From Planctomycetota bacterium (GTDB lineage: Bacteria; Planctomycetota; UBA1135; GCA-002686595): a DNA stretch of 64,000 bases. Below the pieces are notes generated by a model. The model saw only the letters and a list, made by a program, of their open reading frames with translations, did not search any database and had not been told where the DNA came from. How positions within the stretch are numbered: position 1 is the stretch's first letter; every line of letters begins with the position of its first letter. Below are positions 1 through 10,965 of the stretch, piece by piece. Where the stretch lies: NCBI GenBank assembly GCA_020638855.1, contig JACKHT010000009.1:61502-125501 (forward strand). The letters are read 5' to 3'. The position numbers and the translations under genes were made by a program.

Positions 1-77
1 TCGCTCTCCTGGGCGAAGAGCGGGGAAAGGGCCAGGGGCAAGGCGGCCAAGAGCCAGGCGGCGGATCGATGCTTCAT
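1..77 (-). CDS. Partial exported protein, N-terminus only
   Basis: Reading leftwards from an ATG at 77, the frame gives MKHRSAAWLLAALPLALSPL followed by FAQES and runs off the window. This is a textbook Sec signal peptide: a basic start, a hydrophobic core and an A-x-A/Q-like cleavage region after LFA. The mature protein lies outside the window, so its function cannot be named. It is divergent from the oligopeptide transporter operon, with about 250 bases between the two starts. Confidence 0.6.
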   Translation of the reverse strand, partial: MKHRSAAWLLAALPLALSPLFAQES

Positions 78-328
78 GGGGGTCGTCGTCGGGTTCGGAA
101 GGAATCGGGTACGGTTCGGGGCGCCCGGAGGCGCGGGAGGCCACCTTCCACCTGGCTTCCCGACCCTCGATTCTAACCAAGCTCGCCGGGACTCCGTGGG
201 GATTGGATGGAAAACGCGCTTTGCGGTGCGGATCGCACGGGGGTCGCTCACGCCCCACGCGGCTCTACGCAAACCCTTACAATCGAAGGCTTTGCGATTC
301 CCTTACGCGGGCACTACCCTGCTTCACC

Positions 329-2143
329 ATGCAACGATCCGCCTTCGCACCCAAGCTCCGGGCGGCCGTGGCCGTGGGCCTCTTGGCCCTCGTGCTGCTG
401 GGCGCCGTCGCCCTGTCGCGCGGAGCGCGCTTGGAGCCGGCCGATTTCACCTTCAACAACGGGTCCGAGGTGCAGACCCTCGATCCCGCCACGGTGACCG
501 GGGTGCCCGAAGGCCGCGTCATCCGCTGCATCTTCGAGGGCCTGGTCATCAAGGATCCGAAGGACCTATCCCCGGTGCCGGGCATGGCCGATCGGTGGGA
601 AGTGTCCGCGGATGGGCTGACCTACACCTTCCACATCCGCGAAGGAGCGCGCTGGACCAACGGGGATCCGGTCACCGCCGGCGATTTCCAATGGTCGATG
701 CTGCGCATGTTGCATCCGGCCACGGGCTCCGAATACGCCTACCAGCTGTGGTACATCCAGGGCGCCAGGGCCTTCACCACCGAGGTCTATCCGGCCGGAG
801 ATCCCCTGGCTGGGCAACCGCGCCATCCCGAGGAGTCCGTGGCCATCCGAGCCCTGGACGACCACCTGTTGGAGATCCAGCTCAACAGCCCGACTCCCTA
901 CTTCCTCGAGTTGATGGGCTTCTATCCGGTCTTCCCGGTCAACCGACGCAACTTGGAGGAGGCCCGGCAGAAATGGCCCGACTCTTGGGAAATCGAGTGG
1001 CTCAAGCCTGAGAACATCGTCACCAACGGCCCCTGGAAATTGCTCTCCCGGCGGGTCAACGACCGCATCCGATTGGTCAAGAACCATGATTACTGGGACG
1101 CCGACCACATCGCGTTCGAGACCATGGACGTCTTGGCCATCGAGCAGGCCAGCACAGGCGTCAACGTCTATCTGACCGGGGGCTGCGACTACGTCGACAA
1201 GGTCAACGACAACGTGGTGGCACAGTTGTTGCCGCGCGAGGACTTCAACCCCGAGCCGTACTTGGGGATCTACTTCTACCGCTTCAACACCACCAAGCCG
1301 CCCTTCGACGACAAGCGCGTGCGCCAAGCCCTGAGCTTGACCATGCCACGCGAGCTGATCTGCGAGCAAGTCACCAAGATGGGCCAAGTGCCCGCCTATT
1401 CGCTCGTGCCGCCCATGGCGATCGACTACCACTCGCCCGAAGCCGACCGAGGATCGCAAACCGGCACGCCCGAGGAACGCATGGCGGCCAACATCGCCAA
1501 GGCCCAAAAGCTGCTCGCCGAAGCGGGTTACGGCCCCGGCGGCAAGGAGTTCCCCCCCTTCGACATCCATTACAACACCCTCGAAGCCCACAAGAAGATC
1601 GCCGAGACGATCATGGATACGTGGAAGCGCAACTTGAACCTCAACGTCAAGCTGCGCAACGAGGAGTGGAAGGTGTACCTCGACACCCAGAGCAACCTGC
1701 GCTACGACCTTTCGCGCTCGGCGTGGATTGGGGACTACATGGACCCCAACACCTTCGTGGATTTGTTCCTGGATGGCGGCGAAAACAACAAAACCGGTTG
1801 GGGCAACGCCGAATTCGACCGCCTGGTAAAGGGAGCCGTGACCGAGCTCGATCCAGTGGAGCGCCTGCGCATGCTCGAGCGCGCCGAGGCGATCCTAATG
1901 GACGAGCTGCCGATCATCCCAATCTACTTCTACGTCAACCAGAACATCGTGGCGCCGCGCCTAGGTGGTTTCTTCAACAACCCCGAAGACGAGCACTTCC
2001 CCAAATTCTGGTACTGGATGGATGACGCCGAATTGGCCGCCAAGCGAGCCAACCTGCCCAAGGACGTCGAAATCGTCGACCCCCACGGTCCGCCGGAAGG
2101 GCTGTACTCCCCCGCCGCCCAGCGCGAACGCCAAAACCCATGA
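329..2143 (+). CDS. oppA: Oligopeptide ABC transporter, substrate-binding protein
   Basis: A 604-aa family-5 (SBP_bac_5) solute-binding protein that captures peptides outside the inner membrane and delivers them to OppBC. The ATG at 329 is preferred over the upstream ATG at 203 because it directly precedes a hydrophobic export segment at residues 9-31. No lipobox cysteine is visible, so the protein may be anchored by an uncleaved segment. The family fold is recognisable in the stretch containing GLTYTFHIREGARWTNGDPV and in the later VRQALSLTMPRELI region. Its stop overlaps the next start as ATGA. Four transport genes follow immediately, giving a complete importer. The exact peptide specificity cannot be read from sequence. 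Confidence 0.93.
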   Translation: MQRSAFAPKLRAAVAVGLLALVLLGAVALSRGARLEPADFTFNNGSEVQTLDPATVTGVPEGRVIRCIFEGLVIKDPKDLSPVPGMADRWEVSADGLTYTFHIREGARWTNGDPVTAGDFQWSMLRMLHPATGSEYAYQLWYIQGARAFTTEVYPAGDPLAGQPRHPEESVAIRALDDHLLEIQLNSPTPYFLELMGFYPVFPVNRRNLEEARQKWPDSWEIEWLKPENIVTNGPWKLLSRRVNDRIRLVKNHDYWDADHIAFETMDVLAIEQASTGVNVYLTGGCDYVDKVNDNVVAQLLPREDFNPEPYLGIYFYRFNTTKPPFDDKRVRQALSLTMPRELICEQVTKMGQVPAYSLVPPMAIDYHSPEADRGSQTGTPEERMAANIAKAQKLLAEAGYGPGGKEFPPFDIHYNTLEAHKKIAETIMDTWKRNLNLNVKLRNEEWKVYLDTQSNLRYDLSRSAWIGDYMDPNTFVDLFLDGGENNKTGWGNAEFDRLVKGAVTELDPVERLRMLERAEAILMDELPIIPIYFYVNQNIVAPRLGGFFNNPEDEHFPKFWYWMDDAELAAKRANLPKDVEIVDPHGPPEGLYSPAAQRERQNP

Positions 2144-3129
2144 TCCCCTTCCTGCTCCGACGGCTGTTGTGGTTCGGGATCACCCTGTTCGTGGTGGCCT
2201 CGGTTTCGTTCTTCTTGATGCACAAGGTCAAGGGCGGCCCGTTCGACAACGAGCGTGCGCTGGACCCCGCGATCGAGGCCAACATCAAGGCCCGCTACCA
2301 CCTGGACTGGCCGCTGTACAAGCAATTCGCCCAGTACATGGGCCCCTTCAACCTCGACGAGCGCGGGCTGTTTGGCTCGGGCCCCGAGAAGGGGACGGTC
2401 CAGTTCACGGGCGTGCTGACCGGTGACTTCGGCCCGTCGTTCCGCTACCGCGATTTCACGGTCAACGACATCATCGCCCAGTCCTTGCCGATTTCCGCGC
2501 TGCTGGGGGTGGTCGCCATGATGTGGGCCTTGGCCTTGGGGATTTCGGCGGGCATCGCTTCGGCCTTGCGACGGGGGTCGGGGCTCGACTTGACCATGCG
2601 GCTGGCCGCCACGGCCGGCATCGCCTTGCCCAACTTTGTGATCGCGGGGTTCTTGGTGATCCTGTTCGTGTTCCTGATCCCGTTGTTTCCCGTGGCGGGT
2701 TGGGGTTCGATCCAGCACATGATGCTGCCGGGTTTCTGCTTGGGACTCGGCTTTGCCGCCTACATCGCGCGGCTTACGCGCACCGGGATGCTCGAAACGC
2801 TCTCCCAAGACCACATTCGGACGGCCCACGCCAAAGGCCTCGCGCCCGGCACGGTGATCATGCGCCACGCGCTCAAGGGCGGGCTGCTCCCGGTGGTGTC
2901 CTACCTGGGCCCGGCCACGGCGGGCGTGCTCACCGGCAGCCTCGTGATCGAGCGCATCTTCAACATCCCTGGCATGGGCTCGCACTTCGTGAACAGCGCC
3001 ACCAACCGCGACTACACCTTGGCCATGGGGGTCACGATCCTTTACACGGTTCTGGTCTACTCGCTCAACACGATCGTCGACTTGGCCTACACCCTGCTCG
3101 ACCCGCGCATCTCGCTGGAGGAGCAGTAG
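2140..3129 (+). CDS. oppB: Oligopeptide ABC transporter permease, OppB type
   Basis: A 329-aa inner-membrane permease of the DppB/OppB family. One N-terminal membrane helix (residues 9-28) is followed by a periplasmic stretch of about 80 residues, then five further helices. The cytoplasmic EAA coupling loop is seen as IRTAHAKGLAPGTVIMRHAL, which contacts the ATPase subunits. The ATG overlaps the oppA stop by four bases, indicating translational coupling. OppB pairs with OppC to form the peptide channel. Confidence 0.94.
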   Translation: MIPFLLRRLLWFGITLFVVASVSFFLMHKVKGGPFDNERALDPAIEANIKARYHLDWPLYKQFAQYMGPFNLDERGLFGSGPEKGTVQFTGVLTGDFGPSFRYRDFTVNDIIAQSLPISALLGVVAMMWALALGISAGIASALRRGSGLDLTMRLAATAGIALPNFVIAGFLVILFVFLIPLFPVAGWGSIQHMMLPGFCLGLGFAAYIARLTRTGMLETLSQDHIRTAHAKGLAPGTVIMRHALKGGLLPVVSYLGPATAGVLTGSLVIERIFNIPGMGSHFVNSATNRDYTLAMGVTILYTVLVYSLNTIVDLAYTLLDPRISLEEQ

Positions 3130-3130
3130 C

Positions 3131-4257
3131 ATGGGTACCGAACAGAACACGCTCGAACGGCTGGGGCTCAAGGAAGAGGACGCGGTACGGCTCCTGGCCG
3201 AAGCCAAGGCCTACAAGGGGGAAAGCCTTTGGAGCGACGCCTGGCGCCGGTTGCGCGCCAACAAGGTGGCCTATGGCTCGCTGGTCTTTTTGATCATTTT
3301 TGGGCTGACCAGCTTCTTCGCCCCCATCCTGCCACTGCCCTCGCCTTCGGCGCCCAACCTGCCGAACCAGCTGCAACCGCCGCACCTGGAGTGGGGCAAT
3401 TCGGACTACCTGGCCGAGGTACCGCTCGACCAGCCCGTGGACGCGGCAGCCATTGCGGTGGCCTATTGGGAGAAGATGGGCACCTTCGACCAATTCCTGA
3501 TCCGCACGCGCGTGAAGCTCTTCGGTCGCTGGCAAACCGGCGCTTGGATGGGCACCGATGCCCTGGGGCGCGACGTGATGTCACGCATCGTGTGGGGCAG
3601 CCGTACGTCGATCCTGGTGGCCTTGGCCGCTGCGGCTTGCTCGCTTTTGATCGGTGTGGTCTACGGGGCTTTTTCGGGCCTGATGGGCGGCCGCATCGAC
3701 AACTTCATGATGCGCCTAGTCGACATCATGTATTCGATCCCGTTCATCTTCGTGGTCATTTTCCTGATCACCTTGATCGGGGACTACAAGCAGGAGCTTG
3801 AAAAGGTCGGCCTCAATCGCGAAACGGTGTTCTTCCTCGTCATCGGCGCGGTGTACTGGCTGACCATGGCGCGCGTGGTGCGCGGCCAAGTCCTGTCGCT
3901 CAAGAACAAGGAATTCGTAGAAGCCGCCCGGGTGGTGGGCGCTTCTACCCCGCGCATCCTGTTCGCCCATATCGTGCCCAACGTGCTCTCGATCGTGATC
4001 ATCTACCTGACGCTCACGATCCCCGCGGTGATGCTGTTTGAAGCCTTCCTGTCGTTCCTAGGCCTTGGCATCGAGCCGCCCAAGGTGTCCTGGGGCACGC
4101 TGGCTTCGGATGGCACCGAAGCGATCAACCCCTTGCGCATCTTCTGGTGGCTGGTGGTGTTCCCCTCGATCGCGATGGCTTCGGCGTTGCTCGCGCTCAA
4201 CCTTTTGGGCGATGGCTTGCGCGACGCCCTGGATCCCAAGATGCGAGGCAAAGACTG

Positions 4258-4258
<1 letters not shown>
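3131..4258 (+). CDS. oppC: Oligopeptide ABC transporter permease, OppC type
   Basis: A 375-aa second permease subunit. It has a soluble N-terminus with a helical start, a first membrane segment around residues 53-73, and a long loop of about 90 residues before the five-helix BPD_transp_1 core. That loop is longer than in typical OppC proteins of about 300 aa. The EAA loop reads VEAARVVGASTPRILFAHIV. It begins one base after the oppB stop, and its TGA overlaps the oppD ATG by one base (TGATG). Confidence 0.93.
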
Positions 4259-5270
<1,012 letters not shown>

Positions 5271-5274
<4 letters not shown>

Positions 5275-6323
5275 CCGATACCACTCCGCTTGCGTCGAGC
5301 CACAGCCGCGGCGAATCGTCCGGCCCCCCGCTCTTGGAGGTGACCGACCTCAAGAAGCACTTCCAGGTGCAATCCAAGGGCCTCTTTGGCGGCCAGGAGA
5401 AATGGCTGCACGCCGTCGATGGGGTGCACTTTGAATTGCACAAGGGCGAAGCCCTGGGCCTGGTGGGCGAGTCGGGCTGCGGCAAATCGACCGCTGCGCG
5501 CACGATCGTGGGGCTCTACCCAGCCACCTCGGGCAGCGTGCGCTTCGACGGCCGAGAGCTCACCACCCTCTCGCCCTCCCAGTGGCGCCCCATGCGCCGG
5601 CGGATCCAAATGATCTTCCAGGATCCCTACGCCTCGCTCGACCCGCGCCAAACCGTGGCTTCGATCCTGGGCGAGCCGCTCAAGATCCACGGCATCGGTC
5701 GCCCGGCCCGCCGCAAGATCCACGCCATGGCCTTGCTCGAAGCCGTCGGGCTCAACCCGCGCCACATCCATCGCTACCCGCACGAGTTTTCGGGCGGCCA
5801 ACGCCAGCGCATTGGCATCGCGCGTGCCCTGGCGCTCGAGCCGGAGTTGATCGTTTGCGATGAGCCCGTGAGCGCGCTCGACGTGTCGATCCAAGCCCAG
5901 GTTCTGAACCTTTTGGGCGAGCTCAAGGAGCGCTTCGGGCTCTCCTATCTGTTCATCGCCCACGATTTGGCCGTGGTGCGCCACCTGTGCACGCGCATCG
6001 CGGTCATGTACCTGGGCCGCATCGTCGAGATCGCGGACCGGGACGAGCTATTCGCGAACCCGACGCATCCGTACACCCGTGCACTCCTGTCGGCGATTCC
6101 CGAGCCCGACCCCGAACGCGAACGCACGCGCCAACGGATCGTCCTGCAGGGCGACGTGCCTTCTCCGATCGACCCGCCCAGCGGCTGCCCTTTCCACCCG
6201 CGCTGCCCCAAGTATGCGGCCACCCCGGATGCCCGCTGCACGAGCTTGATCCCGCCCCTCGAGCCGGCTTCCCCGGGGAGTCGGCACGAGTTTGCCTGCC
6301 ACTTGGAACGCGGCCCGGCTTAG
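5271..6323 (+). CDS. oppF: Oligopeptide ABC transporter ATP-binding protein, OppF type
   Basis: A 350-aa second ABC ATPase that forms a heterodimer with OppD. It shows Walker A GESGCGKS, signature SGGQRQR, Walker B LIVCDEPVSALD and the C-terminal cysteine motif CPFHPRC. Its ATG overlaps the oppD stop by four bases (ATGA), so the whole five-gene operon is tightly coupled. The N-terminus has an extra Ser/Pro-rich leader of about 20 residues before the ABC domain starts at LLEVTDLKKHF. It is the last gene of the operon. Confidence 0.94.
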
Positions 6324-6568
6324 GTTCGGGCGTTCCAGGCGAAGCCGGGACAACCCGGACCGTCGGGACTCGCGGGCGAATTCCCGCGGCCCAACTTGAG
6401 CCTTGGGCCACGCGCTCTACATCGGGAAATGCGCTAGACGCCTATCTAGGCTGCATCCGCCCACTTCCCCCTGCGAACAGACCGTACAGACGGCACAATG
6501 TCCCGCGCGACATCTGGACCGGTCAACCCATCCCGCACCCCCCCTCTCCTGCCCCGCAGCCCCACCCC

Positions 6569-7723
6569 ATGCGACTCTCCTCCTGCCTGCTACCCTTCCT
6601 CGCTGGCTCCCTAGGCTTGGCCCAATCGGTCGCAGCCGACACGGTCACGATCTTTGCGAGTCAAGACAACACGATGTTCCAAAGCGCCACCGGCAACCTT
6701 TCGAACGGGGCGGGGATTCGGGCGTTCTTTGGAGCCAACGCGAGCGGCAACATCCGTCGCTATCTGGTGCAATTCGATGTGGCCGGGGCCGTCCCGCTGG
6801 GCTCGACCATCACTAGCGTCACTTTCGAAATCCAACCGCTAGGCATCGCCCCCGGGTCGCCGGGGGGGCTCATGCGCGACGTGCACAGAATGACCCAAGC
6901 CTGGGGCGAGGGCAATTCGAATTCGAACACGCCCGGCGGCCATGGGGCGCCTTCGCAGAGCGGCGATGCGACGTGGTTGCACACATTCTACAGCTCGAGC
7001 TTCTGGACCACGCCGGGGGGCGATTTCGTCCCGACGCCCAGCGGGACCTTCGACATCAATACCTACGGCCGCAAGCAACTTTCCTCGCCGAGCATGGCGA
7101 GCGATGCCCAGGGCTGGCTCGACAACCCCGCGACCAACTTCGGTTGGGTGCTCAAGGACCAGCTGGAAAACCCCTCGAGTGCGGTGGCCATTGGCTCGCG
7201 CGAAGACACCTTCCCCAACTCTGCGCCCACGCTCACGATTGAGTACAACCCGCCGAGCGGAACGATCAGCACCTTTTGTGACCCCGCGCAAAACAATTCC
7301 ACGGGCTTCCCGACCGTGCTCAGCGGAGCGTTGGGTGCCCCGGTGGGCTCGGGTTTGCACCTGGAAGCCAGCTCGGGCCCGCCGACCCAATTCGGCTACT
7401 TCCTGGTGGGGACGGGCATCGACCAACCGGGCGTCGCCTTGGGTTCGGGGTTCCTGTGCCTGTCGTTGCAAGCTCCCAACGTGCTGGGCCGCTACAACGT
7501 GGGAGGCGGGGCCCTCTCCTCGGTGGGCCTGTTCGACGCGGGCGGGGTGCTCCAAAACGTGGTCGGGACCTCGACCGTGGGCAGCGGATTCGATGTGCCC
7601 ACCGACTTGCCCCTGCCTGGAACCCCCACCATCACGGCGGGTAGCACTTGGCACTTCCAACTGTGGCACCGCGAAAACGCTGGCGACTCGAACTTCTCCA
7701 ACGGCTTGTCGGTGACTTTCTAG
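6569..7723 (+). CDS. Secreted DNRLRE-like protein with C-terminal YFLVG module
   Basis: A 384-aa exported protein with a signal peptide at residues 1-22 ending in VAA. Residues about 23-230 resemble the DNRLRE-type beta-sandwich found in secreted carbohydrate-active or surface proteins: TIFASQDNTMFQS, then a run on ordered strands and ATNFGWVLKDQ. From about residue 235 a separate module starts at FCDPAQNNSTG and ends SNFSNGLSVTF at the extreme C-terminus. It contains FGYFLVG and LGRYN. The same module ends the serine protease encoded at 18631-21018. The start is chosen because it opens the signal peptide. It stands alone after oppF and no enzyme active site is evident. Confidence 0.7.
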   Translation: MRLSSCLLPFLAGSLGLAQSVAADTVTIFASQDNTMFQSATGNLSNGAGIRAFFGANASGNIRRYLVQFDVAGAVPLGSTITSVTFEIQPLGIAPGSPGGLMRDVHRMTQAWGEGNSNSNTPGGHGAPSQSGDATWLHTFYSSSFWTTPGGDFVPTPSGTFDINTYGRKQLSSPSMASDAQGWLDNPATNFGWVLKDQLENPSSAVAIGSREDTFPNSAPTLTIEYNPPSGTISTFCDPAQNNSTGFPTVLSGALGAPVGSGLHLEASSGPPTQFGYFLVGTGIDQPGVALGSGFLCLSLQAPNVLGRYNVGGGALSSVGLFDAGGVLQNVVGTSTVGSGFDVPTDLPLPGTPTITAGSTWHFQLWHRENAGDSNFSNGLSVTF

Positions 7724-7876
7724 CCCGAATCGGCTCGTTCGAGATCCTTCGGGTGACCCGCCAGCCCCCTTGGATCCTTCCAGGGGAGTCCAAGACCAGG
7801 AATCCCAGGAACCGCCTTGCGATCTGTTGTGGCCAGGTGGGTGCCATCTGGCGACTCCGAGGAATACGATGCCGCG

Positions 7877-8524
7877 ATGGCATCCTCCGACTATGTGCCC
7901 AAGGCCGCGAGTTTCTGGGGCCTTGTGGTTGGCCTCTGGGTCGTGCTCTTGGCCCCGCTGGGAGACTCGCTGGAGCTGGAGCCTAGGTTGGTGGCGATCC
8001 TGGAACCCGTGGCAGGGGTTGGGATCGTCCTGGCGCTCCACTCGCTCGGTCGGATCGACGTGGGGGGCCCCTATCGGCGTGGGATGGCTTGGGTGACGGG
8101 AGTCAGCATTTTGGTGTTCGCGGACCAAGTGCTCGCGCCGTGGATCCAACCGACCGCTTGGACCCTGTTCGGGATGCAACTCGTGGTCGGTGGCTTGGAA
8201 TTGTGGGCCCATCTCACGCTGCTAGGCTGCATGCAACGGCTCAGTGCCTCCCGCGGCTTGGCAGGCTTGGCGGCGCTGTGGCGCTGGAATCGAATCTTTG
8301 CCGTGATCGCCGTCACGCTTCCTGCGGTGGTGTCCTGGCTTCTGTTCGTGTTCCCAGTGCCCGCGCTCAGCCCCTACGTGGACGACTTCGCCCAAGTCGC
8401 GGCAGCTCAGCTGGTTCTCTTCGTGGGCTACCTCGGGCACACCACCTACGGACTGGTGCGCATGGCCCTGCGCGGCCCGAGCTTCGATACCGAACGGGAA
8501 GCTCTCGCGCCCGACGCACCCTAG
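7877..8524 (+). CDS. Hypothetical polytopic membrane protein
   Basis: A 215-aa protein with about six hydrophobic segments, near residues 11-28, 36-52, 67-83, 88-110, 133-155 and 165-185. It has no motif I recognise. The ATG at 7877 (MASSDYVPKAASFWG) is chosen because the next residues enter the first membrane helix; an earlier ATG at 7817 would add 20 polar residues. Its stop is 15 bases from the stop of the convergent APC permease. Function unknown. Confidence 0.6.
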   Translation: MASSDYVPKAASFWGLVVGLWVVLLAPLGDSLELEPRLVAILEPVAGVGIVLALHSLGRIDVGGPYRRGMAWVTGVSILVFADQVLAPWIQPTAWTLFGMQLVVGGLELWAHLTLLGCMQRLSASRGLAGLAALWRWNRIFAVIAVTLPAVVSWLLFVFPVPALSPYVDDFAQVAAAQLVLFVGYLGHTTYGLVRMALRGPSFDTEREALAPDAP

Positions 8525-8539
8525 CCATCCAGCGGACCA

Positions 8540-9844
8540 CTACTTCTTGGTGCGCAACGTACGGGCCCATTGCTGCCCGGCCCAACCTAGAGCCAAAAGG
8601 CCCGTGCCCGCAATCCAGAAGCGCACGGGAACCCAAAAGGCAAGGCCGAGACAGGCCACCAGCCCGAGCCAAGCGAAAGCGCGCGGATAGCGCCTCGTTT
8701 CGCGGGGCAAGCGGATCGCACTCCAGTTGGTCAGGGCGTAGTACACCAGCACGGTGAACGCGCTGAAGGACCAGGTGGCGCGCAGGTCTCCGACGCACAC
8801 CAAGCCCGCGATCAACGCCCCCACGCCCCACACGGCCGCCCGCGGCGACCCCGAGCCGCCGTGTACCTGGGCAAAGCGCCCAGGCATGTCTCCGCGGCGC
8901 GCCATGGCGAGCAGCACGCGGGACAACCCCAAGAGCAAGTTGAGCAAGACCCCACCCATGGCGGTCATCGCGGCCAAACCCACGATCAGACCCAATCCCG
9001 GAACCTGCGTGCTGCGTGCGAGGACCTCCAGCGGTGCCGCCGAGCGATCGGTGACCTTGGCAAACACCCCGGCACCCACCAAGGCGATCGCGGCGCCAGC
9101 AACCGCCACGTACAGCCCCACCGACACCGCCAAAGTGGTCAGGATCGCGCGCGGAATCGTACGCCGCGGCTCGTGCACCTCTTCGCCCAGAGTCGCGATC
9201 CGTCCATACCCCGTGAACGCCACAAACAGTAGCGCACAAGCCTCCAAGAAGCGGGGGACGGGCAACCCTGGTGGCCAAACCGAATCCAGTGGCGGCCCGC
9301 CCACCTGCACCACGTGCCAAAACGCCCCGGCCACGAAGGCCAACAACCCAAGCAAGGTGGTCCCCACGATCCACGTATTGGCCCGCGCCGAACGTTGCAT
9401 GCCCCCTGCAACCAAGAACGTGGTGGCGAGCACCAAGCCCAAGGCCAGACCCGTGAGATACTCCGCCCCAACTCCGAGCGCGTTGAGCAAGTACCCCGCC
9501 AACCCCAAGGCTCCGGTGGCCGCCGAAGCGGACTTGGCGCACAAGAACATCCACCCCGCCGCAAACCCCGCACGGGGTCCGATCAGGCGATAGCCGTATT
9601 CGTAGGTGCCGCCGCTGACCGGATAGGCCGCCGCCAACTGGGCGCTCGAAAGCCCGTTCAGGAGCGCCACCCCACCAGCCACCAGGATGGCGGGCAGCAT
9701 CGCCGTGCCCGCCACCCCCGCGCTGATGCCCAGGCTGACAAAGACCCCCGTACCCAGAATCGACCCTAGCCCCAGTAGCACCGCACCGGGCAGTCCGACG
9801 ACCCGCTGCAAGCTGGGTTGGGAGGTAGCGGGTGAAACGGACAT
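8540..9844 (-). CDS. APC-family amino acid permease
   Basis: A 434-aa secondary transporter with about 12 membrane segments. The first helix carries the APC substrate-binding signature GLGSILGTGVFVSLGISAG, and a GYGRIATLGEEVHEPRRTIP loop is typical of the amino acid/polyamine/organocation superfamily. The ATG at 9844 is preferred to an upstream start at 9922 because it directly precedes the first helix. It probably imports or exchanges amino acids or amines, but specificity is not readable. It is divergent from the secretin-motif lipoprotein, with 109 bases between the starts. Confidence 0.85.
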   Translation of the reverse strand: MSVSPATSQPSLQRVVGLPGAVLLGLGSILGTGVFVSLGISAGVAGTAMLPAILVAGGVALLNGLSSAQLAAAYPVSGGTYEYGYRLIGPRAGFAAGWMFLCAKSASAATGALGLAGYLLNALGVGAEYLTGLALGLVLATTFLVAGGMQRSARANTWIVGTTLLGLLAFVAGAFWHVVQVGGPPLDSVWPPGLPVPRFLEACALLFVAFTGYGRIATLGEEVHEPRRTIPRAILTTLAVSVGLYVAVAGAAIALVGAGVFAKVTDRSAAPLEVLARSTQVPGLGLIVGLAAMTAMGGVLLNLLLGLSRVLLAMARRGDMPGRFAQVHGGSGSPRAAVWGVGALIAGLVCVGDLRATWSFSAFTVLVYYALTNWSAIRLPRETRRYPRAFAWLGLVACLGLAFWVPVRFWIAGTGLLALGWAGQQWARTLRTKK

Positions 9845-9953
9845 GGCGTAGCTCCCGGAGAATAACGCTTCGGGCCGGTCGCAGAAAACCGGCGCAGGGC
9901 CCAGACTAGGGAAAGTGCGCAACCGCTCAGGTAGGCCGCACTAAGGTACTTCC

Positions 9954-10796
9954 ATGCTGCATCCCCGCTTTCGCTCGCTCGTGCTCTTCGCCTGCCCACT
10001 CCTTTTCGCCTGCCGCAGCACGCCTGCGGAGCCGGAACGCCCCCTGGTCGCGCTGGATCGATTCGCGGTGACCTACGAGGGTCGGGTCGGGCCGGTCGCG
10101 CCCATGCCCGAGGAAGCCACGCTCGAGGCCACAGCAGGGGTTCCCCGGGCGAACGACCGTCCCGCAGCAACGATCGTCGAAATCCAGATCCAGGTGCTCG
10201 AGCTTTCGACCGCCGCCTTCGATCGCTTGCTCGGCCCCGACCAGGACCCCAGTACCGGTTGGCAAGGTTGGGTGTTGTCGGAGGCTGATTGGGAAGCCCG
10301 CTTGGCGGCCTTCCAGGGGGATCTTCAGGTCTTGACCGCCCCCACCATTTTGTGCTTCCAAGGACAACGGGCCGAGTGCTCCATCGTGAACGAGCAAGCC
10401 TACATCGAGCAGTTCGAGCTCGAAAGCAACCCTGGGTCGATGGTGGCGGACCCCAAGATCGCCACACTCCAAACCGGCATGCACTTCGTCGTGCAGCCCA
10501 TGCTGGAGGAACCCATGCTGGAGGAAGGGGTACAGGGGATGAGGTTCGAGGCTCGCCACGACGACCTCTTGCGCATGCCGACCATCGAAACGCCTTTCCC
10601 GGCTGGGTCGACGATGACCTTGCAGGTGCCCATGCTGCTGCACGAAGCGATGCAGGGGCGCTTCTCCCTCAAGCCCGGGGAGATCGCGGTGCTGCCTCCC
10701 TGGGTAACCCCTGCCCGGACACGGGTCGTGACCACGGTCTCTCTCAAACCCACCCCCAACCGTGAGACCAAGAACCCCGAGACCAAGAACCGTTAG
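9954..10796 (+). CDS. Lipoprotein with a secretin-like motif
   Basis: A 280-aa predicted lipoprotein with lipobox LLFAC (Cys20). Residues about 120-182 read like the core strand set of type II/III secretins: an LTAPTILCFQGQRAECSIV stretch, then NEQAYIEQF and GSMVADPKIATLQTG. A related QAYI..F...GS..ADP.I motif occurs in the exported HEAT-type protein at 27159-28478. It is much shorter than a secretin and has no N-domains, so it is unlikely to form a gated pore alone. The last residues carry a small duplication, ETKNP/ETKNR, encoded by a 13-base direct repeat near 10765-10793. Role unknown. Confidence 0.6.
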   Translation: MLHPRFRSLVLFACPLLFACRSTPAEPERPLVALDRFAVTYEGRVGPVAPMPEEATLEATAGVPRANDRPAATIVEIQIQVLELSTAAFDRLLGPDQDPSTGWQGWVLSEADWEARLAAFQGDLQVLTAPTILCFQGQRAECSIVNEQAYIEQFELESNPGSMVADPKIATLQTGMHFVVQPMLEEPMLEEGVQGMRFEARHDDLLRMPTIETPFPAGSTMTLQVPMLLHEAMQGRFSLKPGEIAVLPPWVTPARTRVVTTVSLKPTPNRETKNPETKNR

Positions 10797-10965
10797 CCCG
10801 GAATGCGGGGCCCAGAGCGGAGTCTTTCCTGCCCGGGCCCCCAGATGCCTACCAATCCACGGGGCCAGTACCTAGGATACTCGCCGAGGCTGCCGGAACC
10901 CCCCAAGCGAAGCGTGTCCTGCCCGGCCCGCGCTTCCCCTCGCAGTTTTGGAATCAAGGCACACC